Source: Hoskinsella mucinilytica (GTDB taxonomy: Bacteria > Bacillota_I > Bacilli_A > Erysipelotrichales > Erysipelotrichaceae). From it: a stretch of DNA of 64,000 bases. Where the stretch lies: contig NZ_JBEQZJ010000021.1 of assembly GCF_045223415.1 (NCBI RefSeq), positions 1 to 64,000 on the forward strand. Direction: 5' to 3'. Below, piece by piece: positions 1 through 9,520 of this stretch (its first letter is position 1; each line of letters opens with the position of its first letter). A model generated the notes under the pieces. It was not told where the DNA came from and ran no database searches. It saw nothing but the letters and a program-made list of their open reading frames with translations. The position numbers were made by a program, and so were the translations under genes.

Positions 1-201
1 TGTACCACAAGATATCATCTTTTCGACTTCCTGAATAACAATAGGGCGTAAGCCTCTGCGAATAACTTCAGGGTCACGTAAAAAGCTATCCCAGTGATCA
101 AGAAATACTTTTTGAATCGTAATCTTTTTGGGATGATACATTTTAGAAAATGATTTTGAAGCAACTTTAGAAAGTTGCTTAGCAAGATTATCAGATATCA
201 A
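1..201 (-). CDS. IS91-like transposase, N-terminal part (cut by window edge)
   Basis: The reading frame is open from an in-frame stop at 208-210 to the window edge. It reads as the start of an IS91-family transposase: a DHWDSFL segment, then RPIVIQEVEKMISCGT, which is typical of the region just before the zinc-binding fingers of this family. Such transposases move single-stranded DNA by a rolling-circle reaction. The start is uncertain: TTG at 201 or ATG at 141; neither has a strong ribosome binding site. The gene points away from the phage tail genes and probably interrupted the prophage upstream of the tail tube gene. The catalytic domain lies outside the window, so the family call rests on about 47-67 residues. 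Confidence 0.55.
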   Translation of the reverse strand, partial: MISDNLAKQLSKVASKSFSKMYHPKKITIQKVFLDHWDSFLRDPEVIRRGLRPIVIQEVEKMISCGT

Positions 202-542
202 AAAAGATCAGCCCACTTAATTATAACGTGAACTGATTGTGTTTATATATATTCAGTTTTTAAATGATGAAGTGTTTTTCTTCATCACTTTTTTATGAAA
301 AATAAAATGGACACTATTTGCATAAAGAAAAAGATTAATATATAGATGTGGTCAAGAAGGAGCACTTACCACTAATTAAACCTAATAAGGTTAGGTATGC
401 CTTAAGGATACTCTGCAGAGATCTATACAAATGCTCAAATGATAATATTATAAGTTAAACAAAGTAAGCTGAGACTTAAAAAGATAGGTATTTAAACCTT
501 TAGCTTAATATTATTAAAACCAAATTTTAAGGAGGAAAAATT
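202..542. other. Non-coding gap between transposase and tail tube gene
   Basis: No credible reading frame lies here, although tail operons are normally packed tightly. It probably holds the end of the IS91-like element plus the remnant of a disrupted head-tail gene. At 440-515 several short complementary segments occur (TAAGCT at 465-470 with AGCTTA at 501-506, and AGGT with ACCT inside), so a folded leader RNA is possible. The tail tube ribosome binding site AAGGAGG sits at about 530-536. Confidence 0.4.
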
Positions 543-1040
543 ATGTCAACTACAATTGGTATTGCTACACGTGAAGAATTATTATCTTATTTAAATACTG
601 GAACAGAAGCAGAACCAGTATGGAGCCTTATAGGCGCAGGATTTAGTGATTTAACAGAAGCTCTTAATGCTACAACAAAGGATAGTCACTATATCCATCA
701 AAAAACTGGAACATCTTCAGTTATTGGATATGCTCCAACATTTACCTTTGCAGCAGAATTAGATAAAGGAGATCCGGCAGCTACATTTATTGCTAATATT
801 GGTCGTGAACGCAAAATCGGAGCGGATTGTGAAACTGATATCGTTAATGTATATTCTTGGATGAAAGGGACTACAGAGGATTCAGTAGTTGCTTATAAAC
901 AGCATGTCGCTATCAAAGTAGATAATAGTGGCTCAGGTGTTGGAGGTGATGTTCTTTCATTGGCTGGTGCCTTTATGTATAAGGGTGATGCAGTTAAAGG
1001 AGAATGGGATACAAAAACAAATACTTTTAAAGAAATTTAA
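543..1040 (+). CDS. Phage major tail tube protein
   Basis: A 165-residue protein expected to polymerise into the siphovirus tail tube. It carries the small beta-rich pattern of tail tube proteins: an early KTGTSSVIGYAPTFTF segment, then ELDKGDPAATFI, then a C-terminal strand region ending in a GDAVKGEWD loop. The position supports the call, because the two tail-assembly genes and the tape measure follow directly. The ATG is preceded by AAGGAGG with a good spacing. It is the first tail gene left in the window; the capsid and connector genes that should precede it are replaced by a gap and a transposase. I am fairly sure of the role, less of the exact subfamily. Confidence 0.75.
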   Translation: MSTTIGIATREELLSYLNTGTEAEPVWSLIGAGFSDLTEALNATTKDSHYIHQKTGTSSVIGYAPTFTFAAELDKGDPAATFIANIGRERKIGADCETDIVNVYSWMKGTTEDSVVAYKQHVAIKVDNSGSGVGGDVLSLAGAFMYKGDAVKGEWDTKTNTFKEI

Positions 1041-1058
1041 TAGGGAGATAATTATAAA

Positions 1059-1424
1059 ATGAATAAATTTACGTTTGACAAGAAAGAGCAAAAGCTATTA
1101 CAGATTCAGATTAACAATAAACTATTCACTTTGAATCCATATACATTAGCAGTGAAAAAAGCTACTGAAAAATTCGTAAAATGTCAACAACCACTTATCG
1201 AAAAAATGAGTGCAAAGCCAACAGCAGCAGAATTAGATCGTATACTTATTCAATCTTGTTCTTTAATTAAAGAGACTATTAACCAAATTCTGGGTAAGGG
1301 GGCTTATGAAAAAATATTTTCAGGAAGAACTTTAGACTTCAGTGAGCATCAGAAATTGATTGAATTTCTATTTCATGAAATTACAGAATTCTGTCAAAAT
1401 AATCCTATCTTGAAAAATGATTAA
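1059..1424 (+). CDS. Phage tail assembly chaperone (gpG-like)
   Basis: A 121-residue, mostly helical, charged protein lying between the tail tube and the Gp15-like gene, the usual place of the first tail-assembly chaperone. Such chaperones bind the tape measure protein and keep it soluble until the tube forms. No catalytic motif is visible. It overlaps the next gene by 8 bases, and the neighbour begins at its own ATG. No obvious slippery heptamer was seen at the junction, so the gpG/gpGT type of frameshift is not needed here. The call rests mainly on gene order. Confidence 0.6.
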   Translation: MNKFTFDKKEQKLLQIQINNKLFTLNPYTLAVKKATEKFVKCQQPLIEKMSAKPTAAELDRILIQSCSLIKETINQILGKGAYEKIFSGRTLDFSEHQKLIEFLFHEITEFCQNNPILKND

Positions 1425-1998
1425 TCTACTGCTTGATGGGGTGCCTGATCACATTATCATATGTGATCAGGCATATGATATAAAAACAGATTTTCGTGAA
1501 TGGATTCAATTTGAAAATATCATGATCAAAGAAAAAAATGATTATATAAAATTAAAGAAGATAGTTAGTCTTTTTATTGATGAAATACCTGAAGATATAG
1601 CTTTTGTGGAAAAAATTTTATGGTTTTATCGTTGTGGTTCTAATATGAAAGATTCTAATATGAAATCAACATCAATGAGTTCACGTGTATATGATTTTGA
1701 ATATGATCAATATTTAATTTATACAGCTTTTAGGCAATATTACGGAATTGATCTAATGAAAGAAAATATGCATTGGTGGATTTTTAAACAAATGTTTATA
1801 GAGCTTCCAGAAGAATCCAAAATGAAAAAAGTAATGTCATATAGAGCAATTAAATTAAACTCCAATATGACAAAAGAACAAAGACAATTTTATGCAGAAA
1901 TGAAGCATCTATATGCTTTGCCTGACAATCGAACGAATTCAGAAAAAGCAAAGTGTTTTGGTGCAATATTAGCAAATGGTATGCATATTAAGGAATAA
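1417..1998 (+). CDS. Phage Gp15-family tail assembly protein
   Basis: A 193-residue protein matching the Gp15 family of Gram-positive siphophages. The segment YDFEYDQYLIYTAFRQYYGIDL, followed by HWWIFKQMF and a late FYAEMKHLYALPDN, is the characteristic run of this family (residues about 90-170). The protein takes the second tail-assembly position, between the gpG-like gene and the tape measure. Its role is inferred to be tape-measure chaperoning. Translation is probably coupled to the upstream gene through an 8-base overlap. Confidence 0.75.
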   Translation: MINLLLDGVPDHIIICDQAYDIKTDFREWIQFENIMIKEKNDYIKLKKIVSLFIDEIPEDIAFVEKILWFYRCGSNMKDSNMKSTSMSSRVYDFEYDQYLIYTAFRQYYGIDLMKENMHWWIFKQMFIELPEESKMKKVMSYRAIKLNSNMTKEQRQFYAEMKHLYALPDNRTNSEKAKCFGAILANGMHIKE

Positions 1999-2040
1999 GA
2001 ACACGGTATAATTCATCAGAAAAATAAGGAAGGTGAATAT

Positions 2041-4188
2041 ATGTCAAATAATAATGAAGTGATAAGAGTCAAGACAGAATTAGATGATACTGCATTTATA
2101 AAAAGTCTACAAGAAATGAAGGATTATGCATCGAATATGGTAACTTCCATTAATACAACATTAAAATCTATTAATTCTTTGAGTACAGATTTAAGTAAAT
2201 CTTTAGCTGATACTGTACAACAATCGAACCTATTGACGTCAGCATTTGAAAGCTTAAAAATAGGATCTTCAGTATTCCAATTTGCAAACGAGAGTATTGT
2301 ACCTTTTGTAAAGAGTTTTGAAACTGCTAAATTACAGGTGTCATTATTCTCTATGGAAAATGATATGGCAATAATGACAGGGGAGCAATTAAGTAAATCA
2401 TTATCATTAGGAGAACTTGCTGTTAGCTTATTAACTGGTAAAGTAGAACTAGCTACTGCAGCTCATGCAGCATGGAATGTTGTCAAATCAATAGATCCAA
2501 TTATGTTAGTAGTTGCCGGTGTAAGTGCATTAGCAGCAGGGTTAGCTTTCTTATGTTCAAATATGGATGCTTCTATCGATGAACATAAAGAGCTTATGAA
2601 TAAAATTGAAGATGAAAAGCAAGCTTATGCTGAGTTAAATGAAAAGCAACAAGCTCAAATGAATACAAATCTTTCTGAAATAGGTAATATTCAATCTCTT
2701 AATAATGAATTAAGCGTATTAGTAGATGTCAATGGAAAAGTAAAAGAAGGTTATGAGGATCGAGCTGCCTTCATCGTCGGAGAATTAAATAAAACATGCG
2801 ATTTAAACCTAGAAATAATAGATGGAGAAATCCAAGGTTACTCAGATGTATCTTCTAGTATTGATGACATGATCGAGAAAAAAAGAGCAGAAATAATTTT
2901 GGAAGCAGAATTACCGCTTTACAAAGAAGCAGTTTTAAAATCTACTGAGGCTCAAATTGAGGCTAATAGATTGCAAAGTGAATTATCTGATTTAAATCAA
3001 GAGAAAATGAAAGCAGAAGCTGAATTAGTTGCACAGTATGGTGAGAACTGGATGAATGAAAAAGAAAAGATTTCTTTTTCAAGATTGCAAGAGTGGACAC
3101 AATTATCATATGATACTAAGCTAAAAGAAGAAGAATTTAGTGCACAAAATGAGATTGTGAAAAACTATTATGATGATATTAATAAGTATGAAACAGATGC
3201 AGCTCTTGTAGCCAGTGGAAATGCAGAAAATTATAAAAAGGTTCAAACAGAATCATTAGCATGTGCTCAAGAGACTATGAGTGGTAAAATTGGTGCTATA
3301 TCTGAAGAAATAGATGCCGAAAAAAGCAAGCTTCAATATCTTAAAGAAGAGTATGCTACGGAGATGGATGAATTTCATAAAGGGCAATTAGAAGCAAAAA
3401 TCAAAGGGGTAGAAAACTCTATTAAGTTAAAAGAAGAAGAGATGGATGGACTAAGCTCTGTTATTCGAAATAAGGGTCCTGAATATGATGCTGAAGTTAG
3501 ACAGATGTCATTGAATGCATTAAATGAATTAAAGGGAGATAGTGAAAAATATTTCGGTGTAGCAAAAGAAAATGTATTGAATATGGTTGAAGGCCTTAAT
3601 AGTAACGATGATAAAGTAAAGAAAGCTGCTACAGAAAAAGCAAACACTATGTTAAAAAAGCTGAGAGAAAAAGATGATGAGTTTTCTCAACAAGGTGCCA
3701 ACATCATAGATGGAATTCTAAATGGTGCAGATTCAAGGCAAAATAATTTGATTGATGCTATGTCTAATCTTGGTTTTAATATGTTGAGAAGTTTTAAAAA
3801 CTCTCTTGATATAGCATCTCCATCAAAGAAATTCAAAAAGCTTGCAAAGTTTATTCCAGAAGGAATACAAGCTGGTATTTTAGAAGGAAAAGATAAGGCA
3901 ATAAATGAAATTCATGGTCTATCTAATGAATTGATCTCAGCATTTGATGATAATTTAGCTGATAAAATTAACATGTCTATCTTTTCTGAACAATTAAAAA
4001 TGGCTTCAGTAGTACAAAGTGAAGCTAAAGTTGAACTATTAAAAATGAATGTAATAAAAGCCGAAAATCAAGAAATTCAAGGGAAATTAGATGCAGTTAT
4101 TGAAAATCATATAGATCTTGATGGTAGGGAATTAGCTGTTACACTAGCTCCTATGATCAGTGAAGAATTAGCATTTCAATGGAGGTAA
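2041..4188 (+). CDS. Phage tail tape measure protein
   Basis: A 715-residue protein setting tail length. It shows long coiled-coil, heptad-like segments (residues about 180-480, rich in E, K, L and Q), a hydrophobic segment near residues 155-180 (VVAGVSALAAGLAFLC) and a C-terminal SPSKKFKKLAKFIPEGIQAGI motif, which recurs in tape measure proteins. At 715 residues it is short for the family, so a short tail is predicted. The ribosome binding site AAGGTG precedes the ATG. It sits in the standard order between assembly chaperones and the distal tail gene. Confidence 0.85.
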   Translation: MSNNNEVIRVKTELDDTAFIKSLQEMKDYASNMVTSINTTLKSINSLSTDLSKSLADTVQQSNLLTSAFESLKIGSSVFQFANESIVPFVKSFETAKLQVSLFSMENDMAIMTGEQLSKSLSLGELAVSLLTGKVELATAAHAAWNVVKSIDPIMLVVAGVSALAAGLAFLCSNMDASIDEHKELMNKIEDEKQAYAELNEKQQAQMNTNLSEIGNIQSLNNELSVLVDVNGKVKEGYEDRAAFIVGELNKTCDLNLEIIDGEIQGYSDVSSSIDDMIEKKRAEIILEAELPLYKEAVLKSTEAQIEANRLQSELSDLNQEKMKAEAELVAQYGENWMNEKEKISFSRLQEWTQLSYDTKLKEEEFSAQNEIVKNYYDDINKYETDAALVASGNAENYKKVQTESLACAQETMSGKIGAISEEIDAEKSKLQYLKEEYATEMDEFHKGQLEAKIKGVENSIKLKEEEMDGLSSVIRNKGPEYDAEVRQMSLNALNELKGDSEKYFGVAKENVLNMVEGLNSNDDKVKKAATEKANTMLKKLREKDDEFSQQGANIIDGILNGADSRQNNLIDAMSNLGFNMLRSFKNSLDIASPSKKFKKLAKFIPEGIQAGILEGKDKAINEIHGLSNELISAFDDNLADKINMSIFSEQLKMASVVQSEAKVELLKMNVIKAENQEIQGKLDAVIENHIDLDGRELAVTLAPMISEELAFQWR

Positions 4189-4192
4189 AATT

Positions 4193-4852
4193 TTGAAAAT
4201 AAATAATAAAAATATAAATAATTTTAATGCATCAATCAAAAGTTTTGATATGAGTACTTTAGGTATTGACAATAATATAATGTTACTTGATTCGGGCTAT
4301 CTTCCTATCTTAAGAGAGCAAAAATTGTCTGCACAAGAAAGAACATTGATTTTAGATTTTACTCATGAAGATGATATCAGTAATTTCACTGCAGAATGCA
4401 GTCGTGAAAGTATTTTAAATTTAGACGATGGATATGAATATTTATGTTATCTGAAAGCTACACCTACTATACAGACTGAAGGTATAGCTGCGTATACTGT
4501 AGAATATCCTATGTATGTTATAAAGCGAAAGCCAATGATAATGACACAAATAAGAGAATTCATTTTTATTGAAGGAAATGTAAACACTTCTTGTATTTTT
4601 GAAATTACAGCGGCTACTGATTTAAAAACATATCAAATTAATAATTTCACTATAAATAATTTAAAAGCAAATGAAACCTTTTATTTAGATGGTATTCATA
4701 AATTGATTTATCGATCATCAACGCCTGATCAATCAGCATTTGATGATGTAACATTGTCTTCATTTCCAATGTTGAAGCCAGGGAATCAATATTTTAATAC
4801 ATCTGATGATACTGTTAAGGTAATATTAAAATATTATCCAACTTATATGTAA
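4193..4852 (+). CDS. Distal tail protein (Dit-like)
   Basis: A 219-residue protein following the tape measure by 4 bases, the usual place for the distal tail (Dit) protein that forms the hub joining tube and baseplate. The N-terminal half is beta-rich with a QERTLILDFTHEDD segment like the first Dit domain; the C-terminal half resembles the galectin-like domain, with strands such as FIFIEGNVNTSCIFEI. The sequence start is TTG; an ATG could also lie further in. The identification rests on gene order and general fold features. Confidence 0.65.
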   Translation: MKINNKNINNFNASIKSFDMSTLGIDNNIMLLDSGYLPILREQKLSAQERTLILDFTHEDDISNFTAECSRESILNLDDGYEYLCYLKATPTIQTEGIAAYTVEYPMYVIKRKPMIMTQIREFIFIEGNVNTSCIFEITAATDLKTYQINNFTINNLKANETFYLDGIHKLIYRSSTPDQSAFDDVTLSSFPMLKPGNQYFNTSDDTVKVILKYYPTYM

Positions 4853-4863
4853 GGAGTGATTTA

Positions 4864-7800
4864 ATGCTTTATATGAAAACAGATAAGGGTTATATCCTTT
4901 TAGATAATGTTGAGAATTTATCTATTGTATATGATTATGAAGGGGAGCAAGAATTATCATTTGATATATCACCATTCGATAAGCAGTATCAAATACTAGA
5001 GGAACGTTCGAAGTTTATTTATAAGGATAATCGCTTTCGAGTAATTAAAATTAATAAAAGAAGAGAAGTCGCTACAATTACAGCTATACTTGATTTAAAT
5101 GAATGGAAAAATGTGATTTATCAAAATTATCATGTGGAAAGTAAATCACTTTCCATGGTGATGAATGAGATATGTCCAGAAGGGTGGACTATTGTAAATG
5201 CTTTTGTCAGTGACATAAAGTGTTCTTTTGATTTGGTAGGGTGTACAGCTTATGATATTTTACAAAAATGTAAGGAACTATATAATATAGTTTATGAATA
5301 TCATATCTTGGATAAATATATTAAGGTGATCAATCCTTTGAGTGTCCAACAACGTGGACTTTATATGAGTGATGAGTTAAATCTTGATAGCGTAGAATAT
5401 AAAAGTGAATATTCAAAACATGCAAATCGCTTGTATGCATATGGTAAAAAAACAGAAATTGAGAATGAAGATGGTACTAAAACTATTTCCTATGTTTCCT
5501 TCGCTTCTATTCATGATGGTAAAGATTATGTCGATTGTCTTGATTATGTTTCTGATGAGATTGTTTGTGCATACTGGCAAGATGATAAGTATGAGGATGC
5601 AGAGAAATTACTTTCAGATGCTATTGAAAAGGTGAGTGTATTAGCATATCCTGAACAAAGCTGGAGTTGTAACTTATATGATTTATCTCGCATAAATGAA
5701 AAATACAAAATGTTAGATTTTAAATTATATGACAAACCTACTTTGTTAATTAATGGTTCAAAAATTGTTCATCAAATTGTTCAATATACTGATTTTCCAA
5801 ATAGTCCTAGTAAAAATAAAGTTATTTTGAGTACAGCTTTTAAAAAAATACAAGGAGAAATTCAATCAGTAAAAACAGAAATTGATAAGATTGATACAGA
5901 TCTTAAAATAACAGAGAATTTAATCAATAAGATACAAAGAGAAGTGGATAAAAACACTCTTTTAATCAAAGATACATATCAAAAGGCAGATATTGATGTT
6001 TTTAAAGAAACATTGATACAACAAACAAAAGATCAAGTTCAATTATCTGTTAGTGAAACGAATAAGAGAATAGAAACTATCGAAAAAGCAAAAAGGTATA
6101 GGATAGAATTAAACTCATCTAATGGTACTGCATTTCGTAATTCTGACATCGAAACGACTTTATCTGTGAAAATCTATTCTTGGGATGATGATATCAGTGC
6201 AGTAGTATCGGATAGCGCAGTAACGTGGTCAAGAGTTTCTTCTGATGTAAATGGTGATAAGGCATGGAATCGGATAGGAAAGAACATCAACATTACATCC
6301 GCTGATCTATCTGATTGTGCAACTTTTATCGTGAAATGGAATATTTTTGAAGAAAGGATCTCTTTGGTCAATGTTTATGATGGGGAAAGCGGATTACCTG
6401 GCAAGGATGGAAAAGATGGCACAGATGGAAAGACAACCTATTTCCATGTGAAGTATGCGCCAGTATCTAATCCAACAGATGCCCAGATGACTGAAACACC
6501 TGACAAATACATTGGTACCTATGTGGACTATATCTCAACAGACAGTACTTTGACAGAATCTTATACTTGGTCTAAATTTATGGGTGATGATGGTACGGAT
6601 GGAATACCAGGCAAAAATGGAACCAATGGACAGACATCTTATCTGCATATCAGATACTCCAACGATGGTGGAAAGACGTTTACGGGAAACAGTGGGAAGA
6701 CACCAGGTGACTATTTGGGCCAGTATACAGACTTTATACAAGTTGATAGTACGGAGATTGCAAAGTATGTCTGGACGAGAGTCAAGGGTGAAAAAGGTGA
6801 ACAAGGGATACCTGGAACGAAGGGTGAAGACGGTAAACAACTGTTTACATGGTTGAAATATGCGGATACTCCAACATCAGGTATGTCTGATTTACCTACA
6901 AATAAGGCTTATATTGGATTAGCCTATAATAAAGAGTCTGCAACGGAAAGCTCCAATTACGCTGACTATACATGGTCTTTGGTGAAAGGCGAAAAAGGCG
7001 ATCAAGGTGTAGCTGGTGCTAAGGGCGCTGATGGTAAGCAATTGTATACTTGGGTGAAATATGCTACAGATGACAAGGGTACAGGAATGTCAGATGATCC
7101 AATAGGAAAGCTTTATATTGGATTGGCATATAATAAAGCTACTCAAGCAGAAAGTACAGTAGCAAGCGATTACACATGGGCTTTGATCAAGGGTGATAAA
7201 GGCGAAAAAGGTGAAACTGGTCCTCGTGGTCTTCAGGGCGTGCAAGGCCCTAAAGGTGAACAAGGTATCAAAGGTGATCCTGGATCTGATGGAAAAAGCT
7301 CATATTTTCATATTAAGTATAGTACTGTTTCAAATCCAACGGCCGCTCAAATGACAGAAATACCAAGCACTTATATTGGAACATATGTGGATTATATTGT
7401 GACAGACTCTATTGATCCTGCTAAGTATACATGGGCGAGGTTCCAAGGTCTTCAAGGCGCACAAGGAACACAAGGAATACCTGGAACGAATGGAGCAAAT
7501 GGCAAGACTTCTTACTTGCACATCAAATACTCAAATGATGGAGGAAAAACCTTTACAGGTAACAGTGGTGAAGACGTTGGGAGTTATATCGGTACTTGTG
7601 TAGATTATACATCTGCTGATCCCACAACTGTTTCATCCTATACATGGGCCTTGATCAAAGGCGAAAAGGGTGATAAAGGTGATACCGGATCTACAGGAAA
7701 AGGTATCAAATCTATTACAAATTATTATCTTGCTACAGCAAGTGACAGTGGTATAACTATATCGACATCAGGATGGACAACGACTGTACAATCTGTATCG

Positions 7801-9510
7801 GTATCTAAAAAGTATCTTTGGAATTATGAAGTATTGACCTATACAGATAACAGCACATCATCTACAGCCCCATGCATTATCGGAGTTTATGGCGATAAAG
7901 GAGCAACAGGGAATACTGGAGCTATTGGAAATGGGATAGCTGCCATCGTTGAACATTATGCCGTATCTTCATCTGGAACTACTGCACCGACGACTTGGTT
8001 AGACACCGTACAGACCATGACAGCCACTAATAAATATCTTTGGAACTATGAAACGATTACCTATACAAATGGATCAACTAAAGATACGCAAAAGCGTGTC
8101 ATAGGTGTCTATGGAGACAAAGGACAAACTGGTGCTACAGGAGCTACAGGTGTCAGCATAACTAAGGTTGAGGTGTATTATTATCTCTCTACATCTAATA
8201 CAACGCAGGCAGGAGGTAGCTGGGACACAACAGTACCGACTTGGTCAGAAGGTAAATATATGTGGTCTAAGACAAAAACTACATTGTCTAATGGAACTGC
8301 TACTGAAACTTCCCCAGTGTGTATTACAGGAGCAAAAGGAAACACTGGAGCAACAGGAGTAGGTATCAAAACAACAGAAATCACTTATCAAGCAAGTACA
8401 TCTGGAACAACGGTGCCAACAGGAACATGGACTACGGAAATACCAAGTGTTGCAGCTAATCAATATCTTTGGACACGTACAGTAATTACCTATACAAACA
8501 ATACATCTAGTACAGCTTATTCTATAGGTAAGATAGGTGCACAAGGTGCACAAGGACCTCAAGGAGCTACTGGATCAGCCGGAAAGGGAATCAAGGGTAC
8601 TACAGTTACTTATCAAGCATCAGCAAGTGGAACGACAACACCTACAGGAACATGGGCTACAACGATACCAACAGTAGCAGCTAACCAGTATCTGTGGACA
8701 AAGACGACCATTACATATACTGATAATACAACGACAACAAGCTATAGTATAGGAAAGATGGGAGCAAATGGAGCAACAGGGCCTCAAGGAGCAACAGGAG
8801 CTACTGGTAAAGGTGTGTCTAGCATTACAGCAGAGTATTATCTATCAACATCCAAAACAGCACAAGAAGGAGGAAGTTGGGCAACAACAGCACCAGCATG
8901 GTCAACTGGTAAATATATGTGGACGAGATCAAAGATCGTTTACACCAATCCTGCAAGTACATCTTATACGGCTCCTCTATGTGATAGTAGTTGGGAAGCA
9001 GTTAATGATTTAGAGGATAAGGTCAATGGTCAGATTGATAATGTGGTCACTGAAATCACAGAAAACCATAACTCGTCTATTGAAGCAACAAAAGAAGCCA
9101 TTTTAAATACTGTGTCATCTGACTACACAATGAAGTCTGAAACAGAATCATTAGTGCAACACTTTGATACACAAATTGAACAAACATCAAAAGATGTGGA
9201 AATAAGATTCAAAAATACCCAAGAATTAATTAGTACTTTGGATGGAAAGGTAGATATCAATAAACAGGAGATTCAAAAATTTATTAGGTTCATAGATGGG
9301 CTAATTGAATTGGGACAAAGTGATTCAAAATTTACATTGACGATTACAAATGAACGTATTTCTTTCAAGGATAACGGTTCTGAAGTTGCATATATTTCTA
9401 ATTCTACGCTTTATATTACAGATGCAAATATAACTAACAGCTTGAGAATAGGTAAATTTGCTTTTGTACCAAGAGCAAATGGTAATTTATCTATGAAATG
9501 GATAGGATAA
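4864..9510 (+). CDS. Modular phage tail protein: tail-associated N-terminus plus collagen-like and repeated fibre modules
   Basis: A 1548-residue protein. Residues about 1-330 resemble the prophage minor structural/endopeptidase-type tail protein (AYDILQKCKELYNIVYEYHI, then KHANRLYAYGKK), which forms the tail tip. A coiled linker follows (about 335-410). From residue about 505 to 1375 the protein alternates short collagen-like Gly-X-Y stretches (GEKGDQG, GPKGEQG) with about a dozen repeated beta modules of two kinds, one ending YTWxLxKG and one with a YLWxxxxxTYT core. The C-terminus (about 1390-1548) is a coiled-coil plus a trimerisation-like region. Inferred role: receptor binding at the cell or mucus surface. 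The many reading frames on either strand inside the repeats are shadows. Confidence 0.8.
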   Translation: MLYMKTDKGYILLDNVENLSIVYDYEGEQELSFDISPFDKQYQILEERSKFIYKDNRFRVIKINKRREVATITAILDLNEWKNVIYQNYHVESKSLSMVMNEICPEGWTIVNAFVSDIKCSFDLVGCTAYDILQKCKELYNIVYEYHILDKYIKVINPLSVQQRGLYMSDELNLDSVEYKSEYSKHANRLYAYGKKTEIENEDGTKTISYVSFASIHDGKDYVDCLDYVSDEIVCAYWQDDKYEDAEKLLSDAIEKVSVLAYPEQSWSCNLYDLSRINEKYKMLDFKLYDKPTLLINGSKIVHQIVQYTDFPNSPSKNKVILSTAFKKIQGEIQSVKTEIDKIDTDLKITENLINKIQREVDKNTLLIKDTYQKADIDVFKETLIQQTKDQVQLSVSETNKRIETIEKAKRYRIELNSSNGTAFRNSDIETTLSVKIYSWDDDISAVVSDSAVTWSRVSSDVNGDKAWNRIGKNINITSADLSDCATFIVKWNIFEERISLVNVYDGESGLPGKDGKDGTDGKTTYFHVKYAPVSNPTDAQMTETPDKYIGTYVDYISTDSTLTESYTWSKFMGDDGTDGIPGKNGTNGQTSYLHIRYSNDGGKTFTGNSGKTPGDYLGQYTDFIQVDSTEIAKYVWTRVKGEKGEQGIPGTKGEDGKQLFTWLKYADTPTSGMSDLPTNKAYIGLAYNKESATESSNYADYTWSLVKGEKGDQGVAGAKGADGKQLYTWVKYATDDKGTGMSDDPIGKLYIGLAYNKATQAESTVASDYTWALIKGDKGEKGETGPRGLQGVQGPKGEQGIKGDPGSDGKSSYFHIKYSTVSNPTAAQMTEIPSTYIGTYVDYIVTDSIDPAKYTWARFQGLQGAQGTQGIPGTNGANGKTSYLHIKYSNDGGKTFTGNSGEDVGSYIGTCVDYTSADPTTVSSYTWALIKGEKGDKGDTGSTGKGIKSITNYYLATASDSGITISTSGWTTTVQSVSVSKKYLWNYEVLTYTDNSTSSTAPCIIGVYGDKGATGNTGAIGNGIAAIVEHYAVSSSGTTAPTTWLDTVQTMTATNKYLWNYETITYTNGSTKDTQKRVIGVYGDKGQTGATGATGVSITKVEVYYYLSTSNTTQAGGSWDTTVPTWSEGKYMWSKTKTTLSNGTATETSPVCITGAKGNTGATGVGIKTTEITYQASTSGTTVPTGTWTTEIPSVAANQYLWTRTVITYTNNTSSTAYSIGKIGAQGAQGPQGATGSAGKGIKGTTVTYQASASGTTTPTGTWATTIPTVAANQYLWTKTTITYTDNTTTTSYSIGKMGANGATGPQGATGATGKGVSSITAEYYLSTSKTAQEGGSWATTAPAWSTGKYMWTRSKIVYTNPASTSYTAPLCDSSWEAVNDLEDKVNGQIDNVVTEITENHNSSIEATKEAILNTVSSDYTMKSETESLVQHFDTQIEQTSKDVEIRFKNTQELISTLDGKVDINKQEIQKFIRFIDGLIELGQSDSKFTLTITNERISFKDNGSEVAYISNSTLYITDANITNSLRIGKFAFVPRANGNLSMKWIG
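6382..8990 (+). repeat. Tandem fibre modules and collagen-like triplets in the tail gene
   Basis: In the coding frame about twelve modules of roughly 55-80 residues are separated by Gly-X-Y runs. Modules of the first type (6420-7680) come as an alternating pair: a TYFHVKYAPVSNPT form and a TSYLHIRYSNDGGKTF form, with a KQLFTWLKYA variant between them. Modules of the second type (7700-8960) share TWxxxxPxxxxxxYLW. The DNA copies have diverged, so this is old duplication and shuffling rather than a simple tandem array. Confidence 0.8.
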
Positions 9511-9520
9511 GGAGGTTTAT

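Noticed and set aside
202..542. A group I or group II intron in the gap before the tail tube gene
   Set aside because: Several short pairings are present, but I could not find the conserved core sequences of either intron class.
1400..1424. Programmed frameshift between the two tail-assembly genes
   Set aside because: No slippery heptamer in frame was found, and the second gene has its own ATG at 1417.
6535..8562. Several open frames on both strands inside the tail fibre repeats
   Set aside because: They arise from Gly/Thr-rich repeats in the long coding frame, have no ribosome binding sites and overlap one another.
6382..8990. Possible CRISPR array because of the regular repeat spacing
   Set aside because: The repeats are much too long and variable, are coding in one frame and lack uniform spacers.
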